DNA from: Todiramphus chloris collaris
Taxonomy: Eukaryota > Chordata > Aves > Coraciiformes > Alcedinidae
DNA length: 64,000 bases
Assembly: GCA_025345505.1 (NCBI GenBank)
Contig: JANVCC010000152.1
Location: 691,318-755,317, forward strand
Reading direction: 5' to 3'
A program made the translations under genes and the position numbers. The notes under the pieces were generated by a model. The model did not search any database. It saw only the letters and a list, made by a program, of their open reading frames with translations, and was not told the origin of the DNA. Position 1 is the first letter of the stretch. Each line of letters starts with the position of its first letter. Of the stretch, positions 14,143-27,143 are shown in pieces.

Positions 14143-16999
14143 TTTAATGTGATAGCTTCATTCACAATAGATTTCAATTTCACCAATTTTCTTTCCAACT
14201 TGGAAATGAGAGGACATTTCATAGTTGTTTAATTCCCTATTAGATAAGAACGGTATGGTTTTCAGAGAATACTTACTTTTTACCAGATTAACAGTTCCTT
14301 CCACTAGCCATCCTCTTCTCCAGGCACAAGCTCCTACAGTTAGCAAAGCCAAATATTAGAACACACAATAAATGAAACATAGCAGCAATTAACGAAGTAA
14401 TGTCCTTTGTTGGTGACGGTGCATTGAGAGCATGAAGAACATTAAATCTCTTTCCCATGCTATAGAATTGAGTTATCCTATAGTTTTTGACACATCCTAA
14501 TGACTAAACAGGGCTAAGCCTGTATAGATGTTGTGCACCTATCTACTTTGCTTGAACCAACAAGCTACACTGTGATGATGCTTTAAGATGTACCTTTCTG
14601 TGCCTTCTTCCTAAAGAGGGGAGACACACAAGGCTTGTAAAAGTCCACATGAGATTGTGTTAGAGCACACCCCAATTTAGTGAAATTACTAAAACGGAGC
14701 AGGAAACCCAGATCCACTGGACAACAGAAGAAAAATAAAAAAGGGATGTGAGGTTGTCTTCCCTCCTATCCCCTCCTTGAAGTGTGTCTGCTTTTCTTCA
14801 GACTCAGTCTCAATCCAGCAAGCCTGCTGGATTGCAACAAATGATGTGGTCTCTTTTTGGCTCATAAGAAAAGTATTTTTTCTTCTGTCCCTGCTGTGCC
14901 TGGTGCTTGCTCTCCTCAGTAATCTCTACCTGTGACCAGCTGAGCATGTAGAGTTACTCTGAAAGTCTGGAAGCTCTTGCTCTTTCCAGAGGACTTCACC
15001 TGGGCCAGGATCTAGTGGTGAGCCCAGGCTGAGAGACAGACCTCCTCCTTGCTGCCCAGCTATGTTCTTTCCCCAGGAGATGTCCTTAAGCTGTAACATG
15101 GGTTCTCAAATGCCAGCCAAAGAGGTGTTACCTCTGCGGTAGGAAAGGAGAAATAAAAACCTTTATCTATAGTCTAGAAAACCATCCTCACTTAAGACCA
15201 ATGGGAACTCTCTAACCCAAAGGAAATAAATAGCTTTAAATGGGTGAATAAAGGACCCATTTAATGAATCAAAGAAAGGATCAAAGTTGATGAATAACTA
15301 CCTAGGGATGGACAAAATCAGAAACTGAGAAAGTTGTTGTTCATTTTTGATGGATGCCCCAAAACCACTAAGAAAATACTTAATCTTAGTACCTGACCTC
15401 TGAGAAGGCTTATGGTGATACTGCTGATGACTACAGTTTATTAAGCTCAGAGGAACAAATGGTCATTGGTATTTTTTATCGAACTCTTAATCTGTGTTTC
15501 TGGGGAATGACACAATGTGCTTCATTGCACAGGTGAGGCTCCCTTTCTTGGGAGAAAGGCTAGGAAAATAGAAAAGTAACAATTTGGTTATCTGAGAGGG
15601 AAAAAAAAAGTGCAATAGTTTACACTGAGGAGGTATAAAACTGAGTACAGAGTTTGGAACCTCTTCCCTCTTCCTGAGCGAAGAGCCTGGCACCTGCTCC
15701 CCACGTTAGTGTGCAACTAAAGGACCAGGTGTAGGAGAACAAAATCACTGTTTGATCTGGAGAGGCTCACATTGGTCAGAACTGTGAAGTTTAACAAAAG
15801 TTCAGAGGACAGGAAATTTTTGCAGACTATGGAGAGCAAGATCCAAAGAAAGAGACAGAGAACTGAATTTGGTGCCTGACAGAAAGACAGAAGTGCTTAA
15901 TAGGACAACTGAGTTGCTTGTGACTGATCCAAGAGTGATACTTAAAGGACTAATGCTGTGCCATTATTGAAGAAGGTGTCTCCTGTGTTCCTGCTGGAAG
16001 GGAGATGTGTAAAGGATAGTGTATGTTGTAACACCTTGTTTGTGAGCTTTCTCTGAGGTCCCTGAAATCAAAGAAATGCATTTTTTTCTTACTTAGTAAC
16101 CACCACAATTGGAGTAGTTCAAAAGTTTAGGGGACTTATTCATTGAAGATTCAGTTACTTCATCACTGTGTATAAATACAATATAATTTGTTAGCTTCCT
16201 TTTCAATTGAAGTCAATAGCGATATAGTCCCTTCAAAAAAAAAAAGCACAATTTGCTTGGGAAGATTGATCGTGCAAGGTGGTAGCTCCATCTAAAGAAA
16301 CACCTACAAACAAGATAAATCTGAAGCATGCAACTAATGTTATTGATTTCAGTGGGATTATTCACATGCAGGAGTTAGAACAAAATATCCATGCCAGTGG
16401 AAGAAGGTGGATAAAGCACAAGTTGCCATGTATACATGTTATTTAATGTGTACCCTTGCTGTTTCAGGATTGCAAGACCTGACTGTAACCAGTTATGGTT
16501 AAAATACAGGAATTTGCCATACTGCCTTTGCTGGTAAGGAAGATTCTTTTTTGGTTACCTTGATAACAACTATTTTTTTAAGTACAAAACAACTTAATTC
16601 TGTTCCCTATGTTTCAAGTTGGATACTTAGCTGGAAACAGTATGTCTGGAGATAAGCAAATGGAGAATCATTACAGGTTCATTTCACAATTTACCTTTGC
16701 TGTATCTGAAAAAGAAATGGGCATAAGTTAATCCCCTCCTGCTTAGAGAAGAAGCAGAAAGGCTGCCTAGAGCAAAATTAAGAAACAATTTTCTCTCCTC
16801 ACTGTTCTTATTTTATCTCATCTTTCCATTTCATCCTGATGTTGCTGCCAATAGTGTTAGTTGTGGAATTAATGTCTTGCCAAAATAGTGAGAAAAGACT
16901 TCTAAACAGTGAGATCTATTAAATTATGCAGCAGTTTCCTCAGGGGAAAGGACAGGATCCTTATTGCTTAAGTAATCTGAAAAAAAACGGCAGGGATAG
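14143..16999. other. Gene-free sequence between two CR1 fragments
   Basis: It contains only the small hairpin at 14811. I recognise no gene or repeat otherwise. Confidence 0.7.
14811..14834 (+). repeat. 10-bp perfect hairpin
   Basis: CAATCCAGCA and TGCTGGATTG pair perfectly around the 4-base loop AGCC. It lies in gene-free sequence with no T-run following. Confidence 0.85.
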
Positions 17000-17754
17000 T
17001 TCAACAAAGGGAAATGCGAAGTCCTGCACTCAGGGGAAACAGATCCAGGCACCAACATATTCTGGGGCCATTTGCTGGAAAGCAGCTTGGCAGAAAACAA
17101 TCTAGGAGTCCTGGTGGACATCAAGTTGAACACAAGCCAGCAATGTGCCCTTGTCACAAAGAAGGCCAATTGTATTCTGGGCTGCATTAGGCAAAGTATT
17201 GCCATCAGATAGAGTGAGCTGATCCTTCCCATCTAGTCAGCCCTGGTGAGGCCAAACCTGGAGTGCTGTGTCCAGTTCTGGGCTCCCCATGGACATACTG
17301 TAGAGAGTACAGCCAAGGGCCAAGCAGATGATGAAATAACTGGACCATGTCTCCTAGGAGGAAAGGCTGAGAGAGCTGGGACTATTCACCCTGGAAAAGA
17401 GACATCTCAGGAGGACATATCAATGGCTATAAATACTTGAAGGGAGGGTGCAAACAGGAGGGATCCAGGCTTTTTTCAGTAGAGCCCAATGACAGGACCA
17501 GACACAGTGGGCATAAACTGAAACACAGGAGGTTCCCTTTGAACATCAGGAGACTTTTTTTTACCAGGAGGGTTACCAAGCACTGGCACAGGTTGTCCAG
17601 GGCAGTGGTGGAATCTCCATCATTGGAGATATCCCAAAGCTGTCTAGACATGGTCTTGGGCAACTGGCTCTAGATGTCCCTGCATGAGGAGCAGTGTTGG
17701 TCTAGACAACCTTCAGAGGCTCCTTTCAACCTCAGCCTTTCTGTGATTCTGTGA
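17000..17754 (+). mobile_element. CR1 LINE, 5'-truncated, ORF2 C-terminal remnant
   Basis: It starts near ACAAAGGGAAATGCGAAGTC and ends at TTCTGTGATTCTGTGA (17739-17754). It covers the last part of the reverse transcriptase ORF and the 3' UTR. The frame is broken into pieces on both strands, so it is inactive. Confidence 0.9.
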
Positions 17755-20197
17755 AAGCAAGCATTCAAAACCATATACTAGAATAGATCCCATACTAATG
17801 TGAAAAAATAGGATGATAAGGCACCAAACCTGACCTTTCATCATATCTAATATTTGCAGTTAAAGTTCTTATTTATACATAACATTAATTGATATTAGTT
17901 ATCTGTGTGACCTGTATCAGCTTGATAGATTTGATCTTGACAGATTTCACGGAAGAAACACAAAATAGTGCTTGTTATTGGCAGTTTTTCTAAAAAGTAT
18001 CACCAAATAACAGGTAACCAAATGCAAGCACATTTCATAGACCTCATACATGATGCTAGAAGTTCCAAAAATAATGGATAATCAGCTTAGTTAAATTTTC
18101 TTAACTAAGAAAAATATGCCAATGAATAATTTGCTTGACCACCTTGTCTGTTCTCATTCCTGAGTAGACTGATTATTTAAGACAGGATGGAAAGATACAA
18201 TTAAACCATTCAGTGAATCAATTTTGAGTATCTTATCACTGTTTATTGCAATATTTGAAACATCTTTCCTACAGCATTAGTAAAAGTGCCATAATCTCTG
18301 TGAAACTTGTATCCGTTCTTGCTTCAGACACAAATATCTTGGTTGATTGGTTGCCTTGATGATTTTTTCAAGGTTTAGGATTAGTATTTGAAAGTCAGAA
18401 TGCTCTTGGAAAAGCTGGTATGATAGATGGGACGTAGACGGTACACAGATGGGCAATGCAGAGTTAAAAGTGAAATTTTAGCTGTGGTAGAAGGGTTTTT
18501 TTTAAAAAGGGAAAGACTTTGCAGCACTTCCAAAACACAGCCAGTCTTGGAAACTGTCTAATATTCAATATTTAAAACATGAACTGAGTAGACTCACTAG
18601 TCACATGGAAAGCTGCTTCTCACAGACAGGAAGGATGCAATATCCAAATTGCTTTCTGTTGTGCAACCACAAAATTATGAATAAGGACTCTAAGGACTCT
18701 ATTTTGCAAAAGTTCTTTGCTATTTGATTTAAATATAATTTTGTCTCACATTAGTTACTATCTATGCATTCTTTTGTTAGAGTACTGGAAGAAAGGTGCA
18801 ATCGCTATTGAAGGGAGCTTGCTAAGAATTTCCACTCTGACTATTGACTGAAAATATTTCTGCTGTCCTCACCAAAGCTCTGTTTGACATCTTCTCTTCT
18901 GGAGAAACAAACTATGTCTGACAGCAAACTACATTGGGTATCCTGGCCCAATTTTATATTCTCCTTTATTTTATTTTTAAGTGTGTGGTCTTATTATTCT
19001 TTCTGAATACAGATCTCCCAGTTGATTTAAAAATGCATATAACTCTGGGAAATCTGTCCCCGCATTAATGAGAAATGGCACCATCCATTTATCAGAAGCT
19101 CCTTCAGCTCTGCTGTTGACACAGGTACCTTTGTGAGTGCAAGGGAAAATGAGGGAGGAAAGAGGAATATTTTCTGATGGTTTGTCTTCTCTGCATCAAT
19201 TATCTCAAGTTATTGCACACAAGTAGTTCTCTTTTGGTTAGTGTATATATCAAATGAGAAATTCATGCTGCAAAGCCACCACCAACTAACACAGGCCTGG
19301 TTTGATTAACAAGAGAATTATGGTTTTGGTCCCAGATGCTGTAGCTCATGCACATCACAGGCTCAAGTGTCAGCAGCATCTGACCTCAAAGCTGTATACA
19401 GCAAGCCATCTGGATCAAACTCACAGCCCATTTAACATGAGCTAGAAACATTTATCAGGACAATAAAGCTTTCAAACAAGCAGCCATCTCAGTGTATGAA
19501 GCTTGTTATGGAACCAGCATTATCACTGGAAGATGCCAGCACATGTTAGCCCTATTCCTCACACATCATCTGAAAGGATCTCTCCTTGGGCTGAAAGGCA
19601 TGTCAGACAGCACAAATGAGAGAGTAAAACAGGTAACTATGATCAATGAACAGAAATATGTCTGTGCCTGATAAGGTTTATTTACTCTTCAAAATGGGGT
19701 CTGCCAGCACAGATCAGTCAGGAGATGAGCCAGATGGCAGTATGTCATTGTTCAGGAATAAAAGCCCTTGCAGCACACCCTTGCTTCCACCTTTTCTGAT
19801 ACCTGATTCATGCATTACTGAACAGTAAAAATTTGATCTGGGTCAAAGAAAAGCACATGACAGTATTTCTGTCATGTTAGAAAAAAGTAATATGGTACTT
19901 ACATAAGCTCCTTGGCTTGGAAAAGACAGTCAATACCCAGTCCACTCAAAGAGAAGAATGACATGAGACTGTTTCTGCTCTGGAATAGAGTCCATTGTCA
20001 CATAGTCATCCCTTCAAAAGGAAAAAGCATTACATTTGAATTAGCAGGATAAGCTTGCATCATTTATGTGTTTGCATCATGTATGTGTGGTGGTTTTATC
20101 TGCTTTAGCCTTTTAAAGTGAAGCTGTGCACCACGGCTTCAGTGTCACATATGTTCAGCGCTTTATAAGACTCCATGTTCATCACTGGAAACTATGA

Positions 20198-20281
20198 GGC
20201 AGAGCAGACAGATTGAAATAGCCTGAAAGTGTTTTTCTCTTCCTGATGGCAGAAGAGTTCATAATCCAGACAAATTAACTG
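20198..20281 (+). repeat. 84-bp duplicated block, copy 1
   Basis: It runs from GGCAGAGCAGACAGATTGAA to CCAGACAAATTAACTG. It matches 24070-24153 over 84 bases with two differences and no gaps. Flanking sequence is unrelated on both sides. Confidence 0.93.
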
Positions 20282-21074
20282 TGTGCCTTTAGGATGCAAA
20301 CAGGATTTATCTAATCTAAATTTAGGTGTCAATAAAGTAGGTATCTACATCTAAGCTAGCCATCGGAGACTCCCATGATAATGAAGAGACAAAAAAGGAA
20401 CATGCAGAGCATGACTTGCCTGGTTTGTTTTGGAAGCCCCATCCACAACATGGTTACTCTAACCCATTCCACCGTATTTTTACATTGTACTTGAAAGAGA
20501 AGGGACATGACCAGCTGGAATGCAGTCACCTATATGACAAGTAGTCAACTGAATCCCACAAATGCAAATTAGAGCTAAACTACCAGTCTCTTTAGTGTAG
20601 GTGTCTCTGAATACTGTCAGGCAGCTGTTACTTTCCACCAGTTGTTGAATTTGGACGTATTTTGTCCTTTAAATGAAAGTCAACCCTTCTTCCTAGAAGC
20701 TTATAATTCACCTTAAAGGATTACCAGAAATATTTTATCACCTGCTTTGGTGTTAAAACATTTCCTAAAAAAATCTGCTAGACAGGAAGAAATGTGAAGG
20801 GGAGATCATTCAGGGAACTCTATCAGAACACTAAGTGGACTGTGAAATACTCAAATATATGGTAATTATCAACTTAATAGAGCATGTATTCTGTTCTGAT
20901 TGGTGGTGGGGAGACATTTAAACAATTAGAAAGATTCTAATTTGTCAGTACAGCAATCTTAGAATTGCATTTTAAAAATATCATGCCAGGACATTGGGAA
21001 TTATAATTACTAAAGAACATGCTGTGCACCTAATTTTTTCATGGTTCCTTGATTTTTGCTAATGAATAACTGGA

Positions 21075-21822
21075 TGTCCTGTTTTGAGTGAGAACAGAAC
21101 TAATTCTGTTCAGTGATTTTACTTCTCAGCTCAGTTCTTCTAACTAACTGCACTGTCTGAAGTTAGCAGCCTGTTTACACAGACAGTGTCTGCTGCTAGC
21201 AGTGATAACACCCCATGGTTAGAGTCAGTACCAAGGGTTGGTGTGCAGACCAAGGCCACTGCTGGATCTTGTGCACCACATTGGGGGGTGCAGAAAGTGA
21301 AAGGCTGCACCTGCAGGGAGGAGCAGACAGGACAGGTGACCCTAAACTGACCAACAAGGGATTCCAGACCATATACAGCATATCTGGTATAAAGCTGAGC
21401 GATCACAAGGGTCAAGCTTCTTCTTGCTCTTCCTCTTTTCATCTGAGAAGGACTCTGTCCATTCTGCCTTTCATCCCAATCTTTGTGTTCCTGAATCAGG
21501 TACCAGAATACAGCTCCTGAACACAGCTCCCATCTGATGCAGGGCCTAGTCTGGAACTTTCCCAGTGACTGCTCCACAGCATCAGTGGTGACAGCGATGT
21601 AATTGCCATTGAGGGGGTTGGGTTTGATACTGGGTTTCTATATATCTGTATATATACCATATTATTATTATTATTAATAATTATTTTAATTAAAGCTGTT
21701 CTAGTTTCCTTTTCTAATTGCTACGTCTCTCTCCCTTATTCTCTTTCTCCCTTTGGGGAGGAAGGAGGGTTAACAGAGAGTGTTTGTTATCTAGCGGGCT
21801 GCCCTGACCCTAAACCATGACG
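21075..21822 (+). mobile_element. Solo LTR (family A, copy 1)
   Basis: It begins TGTCCTG and ends CCCTAAACCATGACG, and is about 750 bp. It shares an ordered set of blocks with the inverted copy at 41718-42460: a GAACAGAACTAATTCTGTTC palindrome, GAAGTTAGCAGCCTGTTT, an AGACCAAGGCCACTGCTGGA block, a TA-rich segment, and TTTTAATTAAA near the end. The flanks CTGGA (21070-21074) and CTGAA (21823-21827) may be a decayed target-site duplication. Open frames inside are not genes. No internal retroviral region is seen. Confidence 0.75.
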
Positions 21823-24069
21823 CTGAAAGCACAAATAATAGTTGAGTTTAAATTTTTTTTTTTTTAAGGAACTAGTGATTTGAGATTCCTTAGTTATCCT
21901 ATGCCTGACTGGAACCACTTTCAAGGTGGTCAGTGCTCAGGACATTGGATGTTCAGCTGTTTCTAAATATCCAGGCATTGAGAATTACTCAGGTGGCTTT
22001 TCTAAACACAAAGTCATCGCTATAAGAAACACTTCAAGAGTCTTTGTCTGCTTACTTGCTTGCATTTTTACGAGACAAACAGACTGTGGACCTGCCTCTA
22101 AAGATGGATGGAGACAGATGGAAGCTCTCTCTGTCCGTGTGCTGAGTCGGACATACGCAAGCTAAACGCTGCTCAGCAGTTGTATAGCTGTATTAGCACA
22201 GCAGTGTCAACACAGCTACACAACTTCTGGAGCAGAACAGATGAAACACAGCACTGTGCAAACACAGCCAAACAGTTTCTGGATGGTATTTGGTGTAGCT
22301 AGTAAATACATTTTCTTTTTCCATTCCTAGTAAAAGGCCACATGTTTTTTATTGACCTGACAGCAAAGGGTGTCAGAATTTGTTTGGGCTTGTCCTGGCC
22401 TAGGCTGATAATTAGCTCATTTTATTTAACTGGGGTAGGAAATGTCCAGCAGTCAGGTTTGCTTTGGGTTAGCTCTAGTTTATAGTGATAACAACTAGAT
22501 TTTCTTGTAGATTAAATTACCTGTGATCCTAGAATAATCTACAGTTTGCAAGAATGCAAACACAGGATGGTACTGGAGGTCTCACACTGTAAACACAAAT
22601 CCCAATGGTCAGTCAGTGGTCACTGCAAGCGTACAACTGTCTAAACCAATTTAGATATAACAGAGACCACAAAACTGAGTAACAGAAACCAGAGAAAACC
22701 CATGTAATGCAGGCTGTATTGAGAAAACAAACATAAACCCAAACTTACTCCAAAACAGAGAAGAAAGGGATGTTCCACCAGGGGAAGAACTGAGGACACC
22801 AGTGGCCACTGACACCTCCTCCAGCCATCCTGCTGTCAGCCTCAGTACGCAGAGGGACACTGGAAGGAACACCACACAAAAAGGGGTAATACTCTAATTT
22901 CGGGCTTAACACTGAAGTTCTTTGTAGCTGCCCTGTATTCTGGGAAGAAAGATGCTGGGTTTTTTCTCAAAACATATTCACTGTAAGATTCATTTCACTT
23001 CATTTTAGATATTTACAGTGTAAGACATCTACATTTGATATAATCATCCCAGGCTCCCAATATAGTCCCTGGGGTGAAATAGGTACTTTTAGAGCATGAA
23101 TTATCTGATCTGTTTTAGATATCTGCTTTAGTTTTCCAGGAATTGTGCCCTAGAATAGTTCCATTTCCCTCCATTGGCTATAAAAGCGCTCAAGACAACT
23201 AACTCAGAGAAGGACCATTACAAGGGCTGTGAGAATACAATTCCTACATTCCATGCCCATGCAGTATCCCTGTTTTCTTTATTTACAGATTATTTCAATG
23301 AGTAATTATGCATTGGACTGAAATCCCTTGGAAAGCATGGCCCCAGGATTTAATTATAAAACAACACTGTCAGAAGTATGGATCCCTCATTTGGAAGGAA
23401 TTTGCATTGTACCAGTAATAACCACAAAACTAATAAACAAAGGCCATAATTTCAGAGGTATTACTGGTTTCAGAAGGAATAGATGGGAACTATAGGAAAA
23501 CCACACTTTCCCAGGAGGCGATTCATCACCTTCCTGAATTAGGGTTTTATAAATTAGGAAGCTCATCTACAAGGATCATAACTTAAAAAGCAAAGGCACA
23601 GCTACAAGAGCAGAGGGAGAGTTCTGTCAGGGAGACCCACAGGAGGAAAGGAGGATATGAGATGCTTCAACCCTATTTTACCCTAACATTACAAGGGCAT
23701 CATAGATGACAGGACTACCCTGAGCTCAGGGCTTCCCAGAAGAGAGCTCTTTTCTGATCCCCTGGCAATGCAGCCCGCTCCTGCCTCATGGCCAGGCTCA
23801 GCCTGAGAAAGGAACCAGTCATGTGAGGCACTGGTTACCATGCTGGTCTCTGAATGAGACAACTCGGCTCTGTGCACATTTATAGCTCCATAAATGACAA
23901 CAATACTAACAATTTACTAACTTTTGATAAAGACCAGCTTCTTGGGAATTGCTGATAGCTCTATTTCTATGGGAAATAAATCTCTCTGGAAGCTTTGCTC
24001 CACTGCTTTCTGAGCACATGAAAGTGCTGCTGAAATTCCTAATTGCAAATTAGGCTTTTGACAGGGGAA

Positions 24070-24153
24070 GGCAGAGCAGACAGATTGAAATAGCCTTAAA
24101 GTGCTTTTCTCTTCCTGATGGCAGAAGAGTTCATAATCCAGACAAATTAACTG
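24070..24153 (+). repeat. 84-bp duplicated block, copy 2
   Basis: It is in direct orientation to 20198-20281, 3.87 kb away. The differences are T for G in CCT(T)AAA and C for T in GTG(C)TTT. It has no recognised coding content and no obvious transposon ends. Confidence 0.93.
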
Positions 24154-25558
24154 ATTGTAACAAACAGCATTAAAGCAGCGCTGTGCAATGTTGCGTCTGG
24201 CAGCTGGTGGCCAGACACTAGAACATACTTAGCCAATTAGCACAGTCCCTGGCGCTGGCCAAGATGCACATTAAGAACAACTAAGATGTGATCTGGGACA
24301 TTCTGTGGCCCGTACACAGCAGCTTTACCAGGTGGGCCAGAAAAGTGAGATTCTCAGTGGGTGACTTAGATGGGGCTGTAATAAACCTGAATCTGCTGGA
24401 AGTCAGTCTTTGCATATCTTATTGGCTCAGCCACTCCGGATTTAGCTGAGCTGCCTTTTTGTGGCTTTGTAACACTTCAAGGAGATTTTTAGAGGCATTT
24501 TGTGATTACTGATGTCTTTCTATACTTCAAAAAAAAAATTAATAAATAGGCTGCAGACGTTTCAGAATATTATTTTTCTGACACTGCAACAGTTACACTT
24601 ACAGAATAATTATTCTTGGTACTCATAGAGTACCTTCCTTCAACCTTCATAACAAGTTCCACACATTAATGAGTTACAGGCTTAATTTTCAAGCTCAGCT
24701 TCAGTGACTCAGCAGTCCTAAAAAAAAATGCAGTCATTTTCTGTGTTCTCTGCATACATCTTTAGGTACATAACTCTAGTCACTCATATCTGAGAACATA
24801 AGCTGCGGGGACCTGAGGGAGAGGTGGGAAGAGATCTTGGATGTCATGACACTTAGTCATGTATTTTCCCCAAAAGACTGTGTTTCATCTTATGCCTCAA
24901 CAATGTGAGGGAAACTTTTTTCTTTTTTTTTTCCCTAATATAGCAGGGGAATGCTGGCTTGCTAATACCCTGTCAGCACAGTGTGCATGGTGGAGAATGC
25001 AGGGATCTCAGAGCAGCATTTTCTTTTCCTGGTTGCCTATGGCTTGGGAAAATGGGTTGTCTTGGATTTCTACCTGCCCCGGGGAAACAACATAAAGTGG
25101 CAGTGACATAAAATGGCAGTCAAAATCAGACTGCCTATTCACCGACCACATTCATTTAATTTCAGTTCTAAGAATAATGAACCTTATTTTTGATGCACAG
25201 ACTCTAAATTATTCATTCCAAATGTTTTTGCTGCCCAGATATCCCTGTACTTACCTATCCGGTGTGACACCACTATCCAAACACCTGAGGTACTAATGAA
25301 TTATGTTTTCAGAACAGCTATAACAAAGCAGTAGTCAAATACATGCCCATTGCAGAAAGAAAGGAAACTAGAATGCTGAAATCCCTAATTTCCATGATTC
25401 TCAATGCCTTGAACGTGGAACACTTCATATTTCCTGTTCAATCAAAAGCATTCTGCCTGGTTTTAGTTGTGTACATTACAGTAAGGTGACTCATGTCCTG
25501 GAAATGCCTTTTTCTTATTTCATCCACTAGAAAGGAAGTCTGGACAGATTAGCTGAGG

Positions 25559-25578
25559 AAAAAAAAAAAAAAAAAAAA
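25559..25578 (+). repeat. Poly-A run (20 A)
   Basis: A simple homopolymer. No upstream retrogene or LINE 3' end was recognised. Confidence 0.9.
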
Positions 25579-26190
25579 GGTTCTCTGCAGGGTAGGTGCT
25601 TGCAGTTAGGTTAAAAAATACCAGTCAGGGAGTGGATTGCTGTAGCACTGTGCTGCACATGCAGCTGCAGACAGGAAGGACTCAAAAGTGTGAGACATCT
25701 TAGGTTTCAGGAGAACTCCCAAAAGAAACTCTCCAGAGTATTCTGACCAATTTACATACTATACTACCCTGAAATTAAGGAAAAAAAAGGCTCTGGTCAC
25801 TTCACACATCACTGAAATGAACTCCCTTAGGAGGTTGGCTTGGCTTTTCAGCTATGGGAAAGAGAAAATAATGTGATTGCATTTTCTAAACAAAATCATA
25901 GGTCAAAAATAGAAGTAGAGGCAGAAGAAGGTGAGGATTGTGAGTTCCAAGCTATGCCTTTGAATCAGAAGACGGTACTCTAACTTTGCTAAAAATATAT
26001 TCATTAAAGCTATTTAGCATTTTTGTTGTTTTGAGTGTTTATCTACAAAGCAAAATATTTCAAGTCTGTTTGTAATTTACCTTATGAGCTAACTTTCATA
26101 AAAGTAGAAAACAATATGCAATAAATTGTTTTCCAAAACAAGTTTACTGATGCTTACCAGATGCCTACCTCTAACTGAATCAAATATAAT

Positions 26191-27143
26191 CACAGAATCA
26201 TTTAGGTTGGAAAAGACTTCTAAGATCGAGTCCAACCGTTAACCCAGCACTGCCAGGTCACCACTAAACCATGTCCCTCAGCACCACATCTACACATCTT
26301 TTAAATACCTCCAGGAACAGTGGCTCAACCACTTCTCTGGGCAGCCTGTTCCAATGCTTTACAACCCATTTGGGGAAGAATATTTTTCTTGATATCAAAA
26401 CTAAACCTCCCGCAGTGCAACTTGAGGCCATTTCCTCTTGTCCTATCATTCGTTACTTGGGAGAAGAGACCAGCCCCCACCACACTACAACGTCCCTTCA
26501 GGTAGTTGTAGAGAGCAATAAGGTCTCCCCTGAGCCTCCTTTTCTCCAGGCTAAGAAACACCAGTTCCCTCAGACACTCCTTGTAAGGCTTTTTCTCTTG
26601 ACCATTCACCAGCTTTGATGGCCTTCTTTGGACATGCTCCAGCCCCTCAGTGCCATTCTTGTAGTGAAGGGCCCAAACCTGAACCCAGTATTCAAGGTGT
26701 GGCTTCACCAGTGCTGAGTACAGAGGCACAATCACTTTCCTTCTCCCGCTGGCCACACTATTGCTGATACAAGCCAGGATGCCATTGGCCTTCTTGGCCA
26801 CCTGGGCACACTGCTGGCTCACATTCAGCTAGCTGTCAAGCAACACCCCCAGGTCCCTTTCCAACAGGCAGCTTTCCAGCCACTCCTCCCCAAGCCTGTA
26901 ATATTGCAGGGAGTTGCTGTGATCCAAGTGCAAGACCCAGCACCTGGCCTTGGTGTACCCTTTACAATTGGTCTCAGACCATCAATTCAGCCTGTCCAGA
27001 TCCCTATGTAGATCTGGACCCTACCCTCCAGCAGATTGGCACACCCACCTAACTCTGTGCCATCTGCAAGCTTGATGAGGGTTCCCTCAATGCCCTCATC
27101 CAGAGACAAAGATATTAAACAGAACTGGCCCCAATACTGAGCC
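26191..27143 (-). mobile_element. CR1 LINE, about 950 bp, ORF2 reverse transcriptase C-terminal part
   Basis: The 3' end is at the left (TCACAGAATCATTTAGGTTGG) and the element reads on the - strand. An open stretch of 165 codons (26325-26822) encodes the last part of the CR1 reverse transcriptase, with motifs such as [13 protein letters not shown] and [16 protein letters not shown]. Upstream it is interrupted by stops. This is the longest CR1 copy in the window and is not functional. Confidence 0.92.

Larger units (their letters stand above)
17755..26190. other. Gene-free sequence with one LTR and the 84-bp duplication
   Basis: Outside the LTR (21075-21822) and the duplicated blocks I recognise no coding or RNA gene. 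Confidence 0.7.

Noticed and set aside
19728..19741. AGATGGCAG CTCF-like half
   Set aside because: It lacks the upstream CCA part of the core.
21140..21577. 145-codon - strand frame
   Set aside because: It lies wholly inside a solo LTR. The + strand frame of the same LTR is shared with the inverted copy only because the repeat is shared.
26325..26822. Reverse transcriptase-like open frame as a possible gene
   Set aside because: It is the C-terminal part of a 5'-truncated CR1 element with upstream stops. The same applies to 50603-51073.
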